Shown: positions 5,931 through 11,114 of the stretch, one piece after another
Layout: each line of letters begins with the position of its first letter
Numbering within the stretch: the stretch's first letter is position 1
Origin: Thermogladius sp.
GTDB lineage: Archaea; Thermoproteota; Thermoprotei_A; Sulfolobales; Desulfurococcaceae
Assembly: GCA_009904025.1 (NCBI GenBank)
Contig: WYEE01000106.1
Location: 1-11,114, forward strand
Direction: 5' to 3'
DNA length: 11,114 nucleotides
Notes under the pieces: generated by a model
Seen by the model: only the letters and a program-made list of their open reading frames with translations
Told to the model about the DNA's origin: nothing
Databases searched by the model: none
Position numbers and translations under genes: made by a program

Positions 5931-6789
5931 AGTGCTTCGGATACAGTACCCCAGCTAAGAGGAGTCCTTTAAACCTAGCTCCGTTGACATACAGGTTTTT
6001 GACCCCCCTCTCATTCAACCTTTTATCAAACTCCTCGGGATTGATGTCTGACGGGTTGTATACGTCTGAGGCTATTATGAAGTTAACGTTTACTGCGAAG
6101 CTCGGTATCCAAGTCCAGTACTCGCCGGTATATTTGAAAACTCTCCTCAAGTTATCTCTCACGAACAGATATTCCTCAGGGTAGAAGTAACTCGAGCCAG
6201 CCTGGGTGACTAGAACGCTGTCCTCTCTCATAATATTCTTCACTTTCCTATAGAACTCCACACTATACAACGGTCTCGCCGCGGGACCTGCATATGGGTC
6301 TGTTAAGTCGAGTATCACTATGTCGAAGCCTCTTTCACTAGTCTCTTCAACGTACTTCAACCCGTCCATTATCAAGACTTCTGCCCTTGGGTCGTTGAAG
6401 CTTCCTCTATGCATTACTTCAAGGTACTTCTTCGAGAACTCGACTACCTCTCTATCTATGTCCACCATTACAGCCTTCTTCACGGTGCTGTGTTTCAAAA
6501 CCTCCCTCAATGTAGCGCCTTCCCCTCCCCCTATGATCAACACTTTCCCTGGGTTGGGGTGTATTGTCATAGCTGGGTGGACGAGCAACTCGTGGTATAT
6601 GAATTCGTCCCCCTCGGTGCTCTGAATGAAGTTGTCTATTATAAGAGCCCTACCGAACCCCTCTAGCTCTACGAAGGCCACCTCCTGGTAAGGAGTCTTC
6701 TCGAAGGCGAACACCTTCTTTACCCTTAGCAGGTGTTTCGTGTACTTTCCAGCTGGTTCAACGAGGAATAATCCTTCAAACTCGTTCAT
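5917..6789 (-). CDS. speE: Polyamine aminopropyltransferase, spermidine/thermospermine synthase family
   Basis: This 290-residue enzyme transfers the aminopropyl group of decarboxylated S-adenosylmethionine to an amine acceptor. It has the N-terminal beta domain with LIIDNFIQSTEGDEFIYHE (49-67), the GGGEG nucleotide loop at 87-91, acidic residues at Asp110/Asp112, MDG at 141-143, and the catalytic loop DLTDPYAGPA with Asp161 and Asp164. Downstream, LYSVEFY, VTQAGS (194-199), VFKYTGEY and IPSFAV (228-233) resemble my recollection of the plant ACL5/thermospermine synthase branch more than classical spermidine synthase, so the product may be thermospermine or an agmatine-derived polyamine. Such polyamines protect nucleic acids at high temperature. 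The ATG is one base after the deoC stop with GAGGGG upstream, so it is co-transcribed with deoC. The acceptor is uncertain; the family call is firm. Confidence 0.92.
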   Translation of the reverse strand: MNEFEGLFLVEPAGKYTKHLLRVKKVFAFEKTPYQEVAFVELEGFGRALIIDNFIQSTEGDEFIYHELLVHPAMTIHPNPGKVLIIGGGEGATLREVLKHSTVKKAVMVDIDREVVEFSKKYLEVMHRGSFNDPRAEVLIMDGLKYVEETSERGFDIVILDLTDPYAGPAARPLYSVEFYRKVKNIMREDSVLVTQAGSSYFYPEEYLFVRDNLRRVFKYTGEYWTWIPSFAVNVNFIIASDVYNPSDINPEEFDKRLNERGVKNLYVNGARFKGLLLAGVLYPKHFTPR

Positions 6790-6790
6790 T

Positions 6791-7498
6791 TCAACCCCTC
6801 TTCAACTTCTCGAACTCTTCCATGATCCTATCTCCGGTGCTAGTCCCTATTCTCGTGGCGCCAGCGTCTATCATTGCAAGGGCGTCTAATGCGTGTCTAA
6901 TACCGCCTGATGCCTTGACCCCGATCCTCCCTCCCACCGTAGTGTATAGGAGCCTCACATCGTGGACTGTAGCACCCTCCCCTAGGAATCCCGTGCTTGT
7001 TTTAACGTAGTCCGCCCCCGAGGCTTCCACAAGCCTCGCCGCCTTAACCTTCTCATCGTCGCTTAGAAGCCCTGTCTCAATTATAACTTTGACAACTTCT
7101 ATCCCCCTGTCCCTCGCCTCCTTGTTGATGGTCTTAAGCTCGTTTTCAACGTAGTTGAAGTCGCCCGATTTAAAGGCGTTTATATTCATAACAATGTCTA
7201 ACTCCTTCACACCTAGCTCAGAGGCCTCTGCGACCTCACATAGCTTAACCCTAGTTGAAGTGTTGCCGAGAGGGAAGCCTACCACTGTAGCCACCCTGAT
7301 GCCCCTACCACCTATCTCGAAGACCCTTGGTACTAGGCTGAGAGGCACAACGAGGGCTTTGAAGCCGTAAGCCTTGTAGTCTTGGACGTACTTCTCTAAC
7401 TGCTTGTAGTCTGACTGTGGCTTCAGCAAGGTGTGGTCGATGTATGAGGCTAGCTTCTCCGCGTCTATCTCCTTCAGCAGGTGTAGCAACCTGCTCAT
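6791..7498 (-). CDS. deoC: Deoxyribose-phosphate aldolase
   Basis: This 235-residue class I aldolase reversibly splits 2-deoxyribose 5-phosphate into glyceraldehyde 3-phosphate and acetaldehyde, the last step of deoxynucleoside breakdown. All key features are present: YIDHTLLKP (19-27), VGFPLG (73-78), ELDIVMN with Asp101, the Schiff-base lysine Lys166 in DYVKTSTGF, and Lys195 in GVKASGGIR. The length is normal for archaeal DeoC. ATG 7498 is preferred over ATG 7525: GGGTG lies 5 bases upstream, and the predicted TATA box (7535-7542) would start transcription near 7510, downstream of the longer start. It leads a two-gene operon with the aminopropyltransferase and diverges from the DUF72 gene. 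No metabolic reason for the pairing with polyamine synthesis is obvious. Confidence 0.95.
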   Translation of the reverse strand: MSRLLHLLKEIDAEKLASYIDHTLLKPQSDYKQLEKYVQDYKAYGFKALVVPLSLVPRVFEIGGRGIRVATVVGFPLGNTSTRVKLCEVAEASELGVKELDIVMNINAFKSGDFNYVENELKTINKEARDRGIEVVKVIIETGLLSDDEKVKAARLVEASGADYVKTSTGFLGEGATVHDVRLLYTTVGGRIGVKASGGIRHALDALAMIDAGATRIGTSTGDRIMEEFEKLKRG

Positions 7499-7510
7499 AC
7501 TTACACCCGG

Positions 7511-7518
7511 ATATAATA
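7511..7518 (+). promoter_or_regulatory. Putative TATA box for the DUF72-m5C methyltransferase-nip7 operon
   Basis: ATATAATA lies 39 bases before the chosen TTG 7557. Transcription would begin near 7540, giving a leader of about 17 bases that contains GAGGGGGG. It falls inside the predicted deoC leader region, so the two divergent promoters interlock. Confidence 0.45.
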
Positions 7519-7534
7519 TTACCATCCCTGGGGA

Positions 7535-7542
7535 ATATAATA
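7535..7542 (-). promoter_or_regulatory. Putative TATA box for the deoC operon
   Basis: The minus strand reads TATTATAT. A start near 7510 would give a leader of about 12 bases to ATG 7498. The plus-strand sequence ATATAATA is identical to the DUF72-side box 24 bp away. Confidence 0.4.
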
Positions 7543-7550
7543 GAGGGGGG
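7543..7550 (+). promoter_or_regulatory. Ribosome binding site of the DUF72 gene
   Basis: GAGGGGGG lies 6 bases before TTG 7557 and immediately abuts TTG 7551. The spacing favours 7557 and supports a UUG start. Confidence 0.5.
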
Positions 7551-7556
7551 TTGTGT

Positions 7557-8258
7557 TTGGAAATCTACGTTGGGACAAGCGGCTGGATGTACCTTTGGAA
7601 CGAGGAGGGCACACTAGACTGGTATATTGAAGAGAGCGGTTTAAACACGGTTGAATTAAACGCCAGTTTCTACAGGTTCCCGTTTAGAAACCAAGTAGCT
7701 TCCTGGGCTAGGAAGGGGAAGAGTATTAGATGGTCTGTTAAAGTCCATAGGAGTATAACCCACACGCGTAGGCTAAGTGAGAGAGCGCTCGAAATATGGC
7801 TTAGATTCAGAGATTTATTCAAGCAAATGGATAACCTGGTTGAGTTCTACTTGTTTCAGCTACCACCGAATTTTACATGCAGTGATGAGAGCCTGGGAAA
7901 AGTGAGAGATTTTTACTCAAAGACAGGTCTCGGTAGCCGATTCGCAGTTGAGTTCAGGCATGAATCCTGCTTCAACGAGAGGGTGATTGAGTGGGCTAGA
8001 GAACTCGGGTTAACCCTTGTGTCTATAGACGCGCCTATAGGGAGGTGGATCGTATCATCAAACGACACTGTGTACCTGAGGCTACATGGTCATCTAGATT
8101 GGTATGGCTACGAATACTCTGAGAGCGAGCTACGGGAACTAGCGGAGAAAACTGTCTACCTTAAGCCCTCGAGGATCTTCGTGTACTTCAACAACGACCA
8201 CTATATGCTTGAGAACGCTAGGTTGATGAAGAAGATACTAGAGGCGTTAAATCGGTGA
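7557..8258 (+). CDS. DUF72 (YecE-like) family protein
   Basis: This 233-residue cytoplasmic protein belongs to DUF72, a TIM-barrel-like family whose biochemical activity I do not know. Family landmarks are in order: (I)YVGTSGW at 4-10, NTVELNASFYRFP (about 30-42), KVHRSITH (63-70), FQLPPNF, FAVEFRHESCF, VYLRLHGH and YFNNDHYMLENA near the end. The conserved Glu, His and Asn residues line up where a barrel active site would be. TTG 7557 is taken as start because the family begins almost at I-Y-V-G-T-S-G-W and GAGGGGGG is correctly spaced; the frame stays open back to 7431 but that stretch lies across deoC. It overlaps the methyltransferase start by 4 bp (GTGA) and so shares an operon with two RNA-related genes, which hints at an RNA- or nucleic-acid-linked role. 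Confidence 0.88.
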   Translation: MEIYVGTSGWMYLWNEEGTLDWYIEESGLNTVELNASFYRFPFRNQVASWARKGKSIRWSVKVHRSITHTRRLSERALEIWLRFRDLFKQMDNLVEFYLFQLPPNFTCSDESLGKVRDFYSKTGLGSRFAVEFRHESCFNERVIEWARELGLTLVSIDAPIGRWIVSSNDTVYLRLHGHLDWYGYEYSESELRELAEKTVYLKPSRIFVYFNNDHYMLENARLMKKILEALNR

Positions 8259-9286
8259 GGGATCGGGGGTTAGAGGTCGCCGACATATACAGGGATATCT
8301 ATATTGAGCCGGGTGAGAAGGCCCGGAAGCTTGCCTCGATATACGGATACCTGCCTTACATGGTTCAAAGATACATTTACATGCTGGGGTACGATGGGGC
8401 AACCAAACTGCTTGAAGCGTTCGAGAAACCTTTAAACCCGGTGGTAAGAGTTAACACGCTTCTAATAGACTCGGAGAAATTGAAGTTTAGGCTTGAGACC
8501 CTGGGTTTCAGCCTCGAGGAGATCCCATGGGCAAAGGATGCATTCAGAGTCGTCTCAAAGCCGGAATACCCTACTATAGGGTCAACCCACGAGTATTTGA
8601 AAGGCTACTACTACGTTCACAGGGACGCATCGGCTCTCGCACCAATATTACTCTTACTCCAAGACTACAAGGGGGATGTGCTTGACGCTTGCGCTGCGCC
8701 GGGTGGTAAAGCAACATTCGCCTCTCAGCTTGTCTTCCCCCAGGGTGTTGTCTACGCTAACGACATATCTCTCCCCAGGTTGAAATCTCTTATTGGCCAC
8801 TACGCTAGGATGAAGCTTTCAAACAATGTTGTCACGTGGGCTGACGCTAGGATGTTGCCGAGAGAATGGAGTAGGAGATTCAGCAGGGTTATCCTGGATG
8901 TACCTTGTAGTTCAGAGGGGACTATTATGAACGATCCCTCTAGGAAAGCGAAGACGACGCTCAAAGACCTCTCGCTCTTGGTTAAAAGAGAGATTGAGCT
9001 CCTCAACGCTGGTTTGGAAATGTTGAATCCAGGCGGAATTCTAGCATACATAACCTGTAGTATAGCCCCGGAGGAAAACGAGTATGTTGTATCCAGAGTT
9101 CTTGAGTCGAGAGTTGACGCCGATGTCGTCGAACCCCCCTTCAAATTGTTCGATTGGTCTCATGGCTTCACAAGCTTTCACAGGCTTGTATTCGACGATA
9201 GGGTTAGAAACTGCGTTAGAATATGGCCTCACATACACGGGATGTTCGGCTTCACATTCTGCCTTCTCACAAAGACGAGGAGTTAG
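8255..9286 (+). CDS. RNA cytosine-C5 methyltransferase, NOL1/NOP2/Sun family
   Basis: This 343-residue enzyme methylates C5 of cytosine in rRNA or tRNA using S-adenosylmethionine. It shows the N-terminal RNA-binding part with NPVVRVNTL (61-69), motif I LDACAAPGGKATF (143-155), AND (168-170), ADAR (196-199), motif IV DVPCSSEG with Cys218 (product release) and motif VI YITCSIAPEENEYVV with the nucleophile Cys268. The tail RIWPHIHGMFGFTFCLL is also typical. The usual V-Q-D/E before S-x-x-x-P is replaced by VHRDASALAP (121-130), a mild deviation. The length excludes an N-terminal PUA or NusB domain. The target is not certain; pairing with nip7 favours large-subunit rRNA, with tRNA (Trm4/NSUN6-like) as the alternative. 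It starts with GTG overlapping the DUF72 stop, with GAGG about 10 bases upstream. Confidence 0.92.
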   Translation: MRDRGLEVADIYRDIYIEPGEKARKLASIYGYLPYMVQRYIYMLGYDGATKLLEAFEKPLNPVVRVNTLLIDSEKLKFRLETLGFSLEEIPWAKDAFRVVSKPEYPTIGSTHEYLKGYYYVHRDASALAPILLLLQDYKGDVLDACAAPGGKATFASQLVFPQGVVYANDISLPRLKSLIGHYARMKLSNNVVTWADARMLPREWSRRFSRVILDVPCSSEGTIMNDPSRKAKTTLKDLSLLVKREIELLNAGLEMLNPGGILAYITCSIAPEENEYVVSRVLESRVDADVVEPPFKLFDWSHGFTSFHRLVFDDRVRNCVRIWPHIHGMFGFTFCLLTKTRS

Positions 9287-9290
9287 CGAG

Positions 9291-9797
9291 ATGAGGGGTA
9301 GAAGGAGGATTAAATTCGCAAATAACCCTGCTCCCGCTGAGCATGTGGAGGCGTTGAAGGAATACATCCTTGGAGCTTTCAACGCTGAGTTAGACTTGCT
9401 TGTCGAGGTAGGCGAGTTGAAGGAGACGTGTTTCAATGATCTATGCCTAATTTACCAGGGGATAAATGAATTATCTAGAGCAGTATTCTCTGGCGGGCTT
9501 GTGGGTATAGTTAAAGAAGGGCATGTTATTCCGTCGCCTCAACTCTACACCAAGCTCTTCCAGCGATTTGGTTGGAGGTCCTGTGTTGTGGCCACCGATA
9601 AAGGTGTCAAGGCATTCCTCTACGGCAACGACCTCCTGCTTGAAAGTGTTGCTGAAATATACCCGCCTGTCGATAGTTACGTAGCCGTGTTGGACTACTA
9701 TGATTACAATGTGATAGGTGTCGCCGTGTGGGATGAGCCGAGTAAGGTTTTCAAGAACGTGTTCGATCTTGGGGTTTATCTCAGAAAACTTGGTTGA
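9291..9797 (+). CDS. nip7: Nip7 homologue, PUA-domain ribosome biogenesis factor
   Basis: This 168-residue protein has an N-terminal alpha/beta domain (to about 95) and a C-terminal PUA RNA-binding domain (about 98-168). The match to eukaryotic NIP7 (UPF0113) rests on KAFLYGNDLLLESVAEI (107-123; human NIP7 has FLYGNHVL), VAVLDYYDYNVIGVAV (131-146), and the ending KNVFDLGVYLRKLG (155-168; human QADIGEYVR). Nip7 assists 60S subunit assembly in eukaryotes and binds U-rich RNA in archaea. The basic start MRGRRRIKF fits RNA contact. ATG 9291 is 4 bp after the methyltransferase stop with GAGGAG (9277-9282) as ribosome site; the frame is open further upstream, but only inside the methyltransferase gene. 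The pairing with an m5C methyltransferase fits a joint role in rRNA maturation. Confidence 0.88.
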   Translation: MRGRRRIKFANNPAPAEHVEALKEYILGAFNAELDLLVEVGELKETCFNDLCLIYQGINELSRAVFSGGLVGIVKEGHVIPSPQLYTKLFQRFGWRSCVVATDKGVKAFLYGNDLLLESVAEIYPPVDSYVAVLDYYDYNVIGVAVWDEPSKVFKNVFDLGVYLRKLG

Positions 9798-9812
9798 GCG
9801 TCCAACCCAATA

Positions 9813-9818
9813 TTTTTT
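9813..9818 (+). terminator. T-run terminator after nip7
   Basis: TTTTTT begins 15 bases after the nip7 stop and lies before the next promoter. It is the best candidate end for the DUF72-methyltransferase-nip7 transcript. Confidence 0.45.
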
Positions 9819-9832
9819 AATGGTGTTCACAA

Positions 9833-9840
9833 ATATAAAG
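9833..9840 (+). promoter_or_regulatory. Putative TATA box for the biotin-carrier gene
   Basis: ATATAAAG, preceded by an A-rich element, sits 46 bases before ATG 9887. Transcription would start near 9862 and leave a leader of about 25 bases holding GAGG (9877-9880). Confidence 0.5.
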
Positions 9841-9886
9841 AGAAAGAGTTGCTTTAGGTAGGAAGAAGAATACAGTGAGGTTGAAT

Positions 9887-10399
9887 ATGCCTAGGAAGAT
9901 TAGAGTGAAGACGGTTTACGGGCAGACCTTCGAGCTTGTCATCGATAAGATGGATAAAGACAAGTTTAAGCTTACACTACCCGACGGCAGAGAGGTAGAG
10001 ATGAAGATCATAAAACTCGGCTCTGATAGAGTGCTCATAGACTACGACGGTGTATCATACTCGATACTCTTCTCGGGCGACCAAGCTTTCCTAAACATGC
10101 AACCACTCCTCATAAGCAATATTGCGGAAATCTACGAGACGCAGGTCAAGAGGAGGGAGGAGGAGAAAAAGGTTGAGATCGCCGGCGGGAAGGTTGTCAA
10201 GGCCCCTATCTCGGGGAGGGTGGTAGAGGTGAAAGTTAAACCCGGGGACAGTGTTAAACAGGGGGACGTGGTGGTTGTCATGGAGTCTATGAAGATGATA
10301 ATAGAGGTTAAATCACATCTCGAGGGAGAAGTGGCGGAGGTACACGTTAAGAAAGGTCAAAGCGTTGGAAAAGACTCCCCCTTGATATCGTTGAAATAA
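9887..10399 (+). CDS. Biotin carboxyl carrier protein (biotinyl domain protein)
   Basis: This 170-residue protein ends in a biotinyl/lipoyl domain (about 102-170): APISGRVVEVKVKPGDSVKQGD, then the attachment loop VMESMKM with the biotin lysine at Lys136, and VKKGQSVGKDSPLISL to close the barrel. Residues 1-85 form a beta-rich N-terminal domain (YGQTFELVID, KFKLTLPDGREVEMKII, VLIDYDGVSYSILF), perhaps the docking part for the carboxyltransferase. The linker (about 86-97, KRREEEKKVE) is charged instead of the usual Pro/Ala-rich type. It carries CO2 as carboxybiotin between a carboxylase or decarboxylase subunit and the carboxyltransferase encoded convergently next door. ATG 9887 is chosen over GTG 9875 because GAGG (9877-9880) lies 6 bases upstream. 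It has its own promoter. Confidence 0.92.
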   Translation: MPRKIRVKTVYGQTFELVIDKMDKDKFKLTLPDGREVEMKIIKLGSDRVLIDYDGVSYSILFSGDQAFLNMQPLLISNIAEIYETQVKRREEEKKVEIAGGKVVKAPISGRVVEVKVKPGDSVKQGDVVVVMESMKMIIEVKSHLEGEVAEVHVKKGQSVGKDSPLISLK

Positions 10400-10400
10400 G

Positions 10401-11114
10401 TTATAAAGGTATATTCGAGTGCTTCTTAGGCACTATACCCACGTATTCCTCACGCTTCCTCTTAACAAACTCGAGGGCTGTGGCAATTTTAAGCCTTGTC
10501 TCAGCCGGATCTATCACGTCGTCGATGTAGCCTAGCTCGGCTGATAGGTAGGGGTTGGCGAACAACCTCCTGTACTCCACGGTTTTCTCCTCGTAGAATT
10601 TCGAGGGGTCAGTCTTGGACCCAGCCTCCTTCCTATATAGTATTCTAACAGCGCCCTCCGGCCCCATCACAGCTATCTCGGCTGTCGGCCAAGCGTAAGA
10701 TATGTCCGCGCCCAGCGATTTGCTACCCATGGCTATATACGCTCCACCATACGCCTTCCTCATTATCACAGTTATCTTCGGCACTGTGGCGTCAGCGTAG
10801 GCGTGGAGTATTTTCGCCCCGTGTCTAATTATCCCGCCATGCTCCTGGTCTACGCCGGGCATGAAGCCTGGAGTGTCGACGAACGTTATGATTGGGAAGT
10901 TGAATGCGTCGCAGAACCTAACGAACCTCGCGATCTTGTCCGACGCATCGATATCTATCACCCCGCCTTTCTCAGCCGGCTGGTTAGCCACCATGCAAAC
11001 ACCATGACCTCCCACCCTGGCGAAGCCTACGACAGCCGACTTCGCGTACTCGGGTTGGATCTCTAGAAACTCACCGTTGTCTACTACGCTGACTATAACC
11101 TCCCTCACGTCAAA
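10401..11114 (-). CDS. Biotin-dependent acyl-CoA carboxyltransferase subunit (PccB/MmdA type); 5' part outside window
   Basis: The C-terminal 237 residues of a carboxyltransferase are present; the frame runs off the right edge (F-D-V-R-E-V at the border), so the true start lies outside. The sequence is very typical of propionyl-CoA carboxylase beta / methylmalonyl-CoA decarboxylase alpha: ANQPAEKGGVIDIDASDKIARF, FVDTPGFMPGVDQEHGGIIRHGAK, VIMRKAYGGAYIAMGSK and YAWPTAEIAVMGPEGAV. It transfers the carboxyl group between biotin and acyl-CoA, and the biotin is probably on the protein encoded at 9887-10399. The full protein is usually about 510-520 residues, so roughly half is here. Its stop is one base from the stop of the convergent carrier gene. 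Carboxylase versus Na+-translocating decarboxylase cannot be decided without the other subunits, which are not in this window. Confidence 0.93.
   Translation of the reverse strand, partial: FDVREVIVSVVDNGEFLEIQPEYAKSAVVGFARVGGHGVCMVANQPAEKGGVIDIDASDKIARFVRFCDAFNFPIITFVDTPGFMPGVDQEHGGIIRHGAKILHAYADATVPKITVIMRKAYGGAYIAMGSKSLGADISYAWPTAEIAVMGPEGAVRILYRKEAGSKTDPSKFYEEKTVEYRRLFANPYLSAELGYIDDVIDPAETRLKIATALEFVKRKREEYVGIVPKKHSNIPL

Noticed and set aside
7499..7525. Longer start for DeoC at ATG 7525
   Set aside because: It lies upstream of the predicted transcription start, has no spaced ribosome site, and adds nine residues not needed by the family.
7431..7556. Longer start for the DUF72 protein
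   Set aside because: It would overlap deoC and its promoter on the other strand, and the family begins at I-Y-V-G-T-S-G-W just after TTG 7557.
9084..9290. Possible N-terminal extension of Nip7 by 69 residues
   Set aside because: The frame is open but lies wholly within the methyltransferase gene, past its catalytic motifs. The family starts near ATG 9291, which has a well-placed GAGGAG.
8800..9436. Minus-strand open frames across the methyltransferase and nip7
   Set aside because: They are shadows of two well-supported plus-strand genes, without motifs or promoters.
1..11114. CRISPR arrays, insertion sequences, tRNA or rRNA genes, prophage or defence islands
   Set aside because: No short DNA repeats with regular spacers, no transposase or integrase motifs, and no cloverleaf-like segments were seen. 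Nearly all DNA is accounted for by chromosomal-type genes.

Overview
The window looks like chromosomal DNA of a hyperthermophilic crenarchaeon, most plausibly Desulfurococcales/Desulfurococcaceae. The reasons are a Nip7 homologue, a NOL1/NOP2/Sun methyltransferase, TATA-box promoters with very short leaders, GGAGGTGAT-type ribosome sites, heavy use of AGG/AGA and ATA codons, and tightly packed operons with almost no intergenic DNA. The genus assignment is inference. I saw no rRNA, tRNA, CRISPR array or insertion sequence.

Region 1 (1-3517, minus strand) is one operon read right to left. It holds an HD-domain phosphohydrolase, a MacB/LolD-type ABC ATPase that follows with no gap, and a large secreted protein that runs off the left edge. 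That protein has a signal peptide and six domains spaced about 120 residues apart. The set resembles archaeal 'COG1361 surface protein plus ABC transporter' clusters; the permease is not in the window and would be expected further left.

Region 2 (3518-5930, plus strand) diverges from region 1. A PadR-family repressor, a DrrA-like ABC-2 ATPase and its six-helix permease are translationally coupled through overlapping ends. The 123 bp between the two operons carries two mirrored copies of a 17 bp site, GATATATC-N4-GATAT, each just downstream of one of two opposed TATA boxes. PadR may therefore control both transport operons.

Region 3 (5917-7498, minus strand) holds deoC (deoxyribose-phosphate aldolase) followed one base later by an aminopropyltransferase of the spermidine/thermospermine synthase family. 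The latter ends in a 14 bp tail-to-tail overlap with the permease gene.

Region 4 (7557-9797, plus strand) diverges from deoC through interlocked promoters. It encodes a DUF72 protein, an RNA m5C methyltransferase and Nip7, coupled by a 4 bp overlap and a 4 bp gap, which suggests an RNA-modification or ribosome-assembly operon.

Region 5 (9887-11114) contains a biotin-carrier protein on the plus strand and, one base beyond its stop, the convergent 3' part of a biotin-dependent carboxyltransferase. These are probably partners in an acyl-CoA carboxylase or a Na+-pumping methylmalonyl-CoA decarboxylase.
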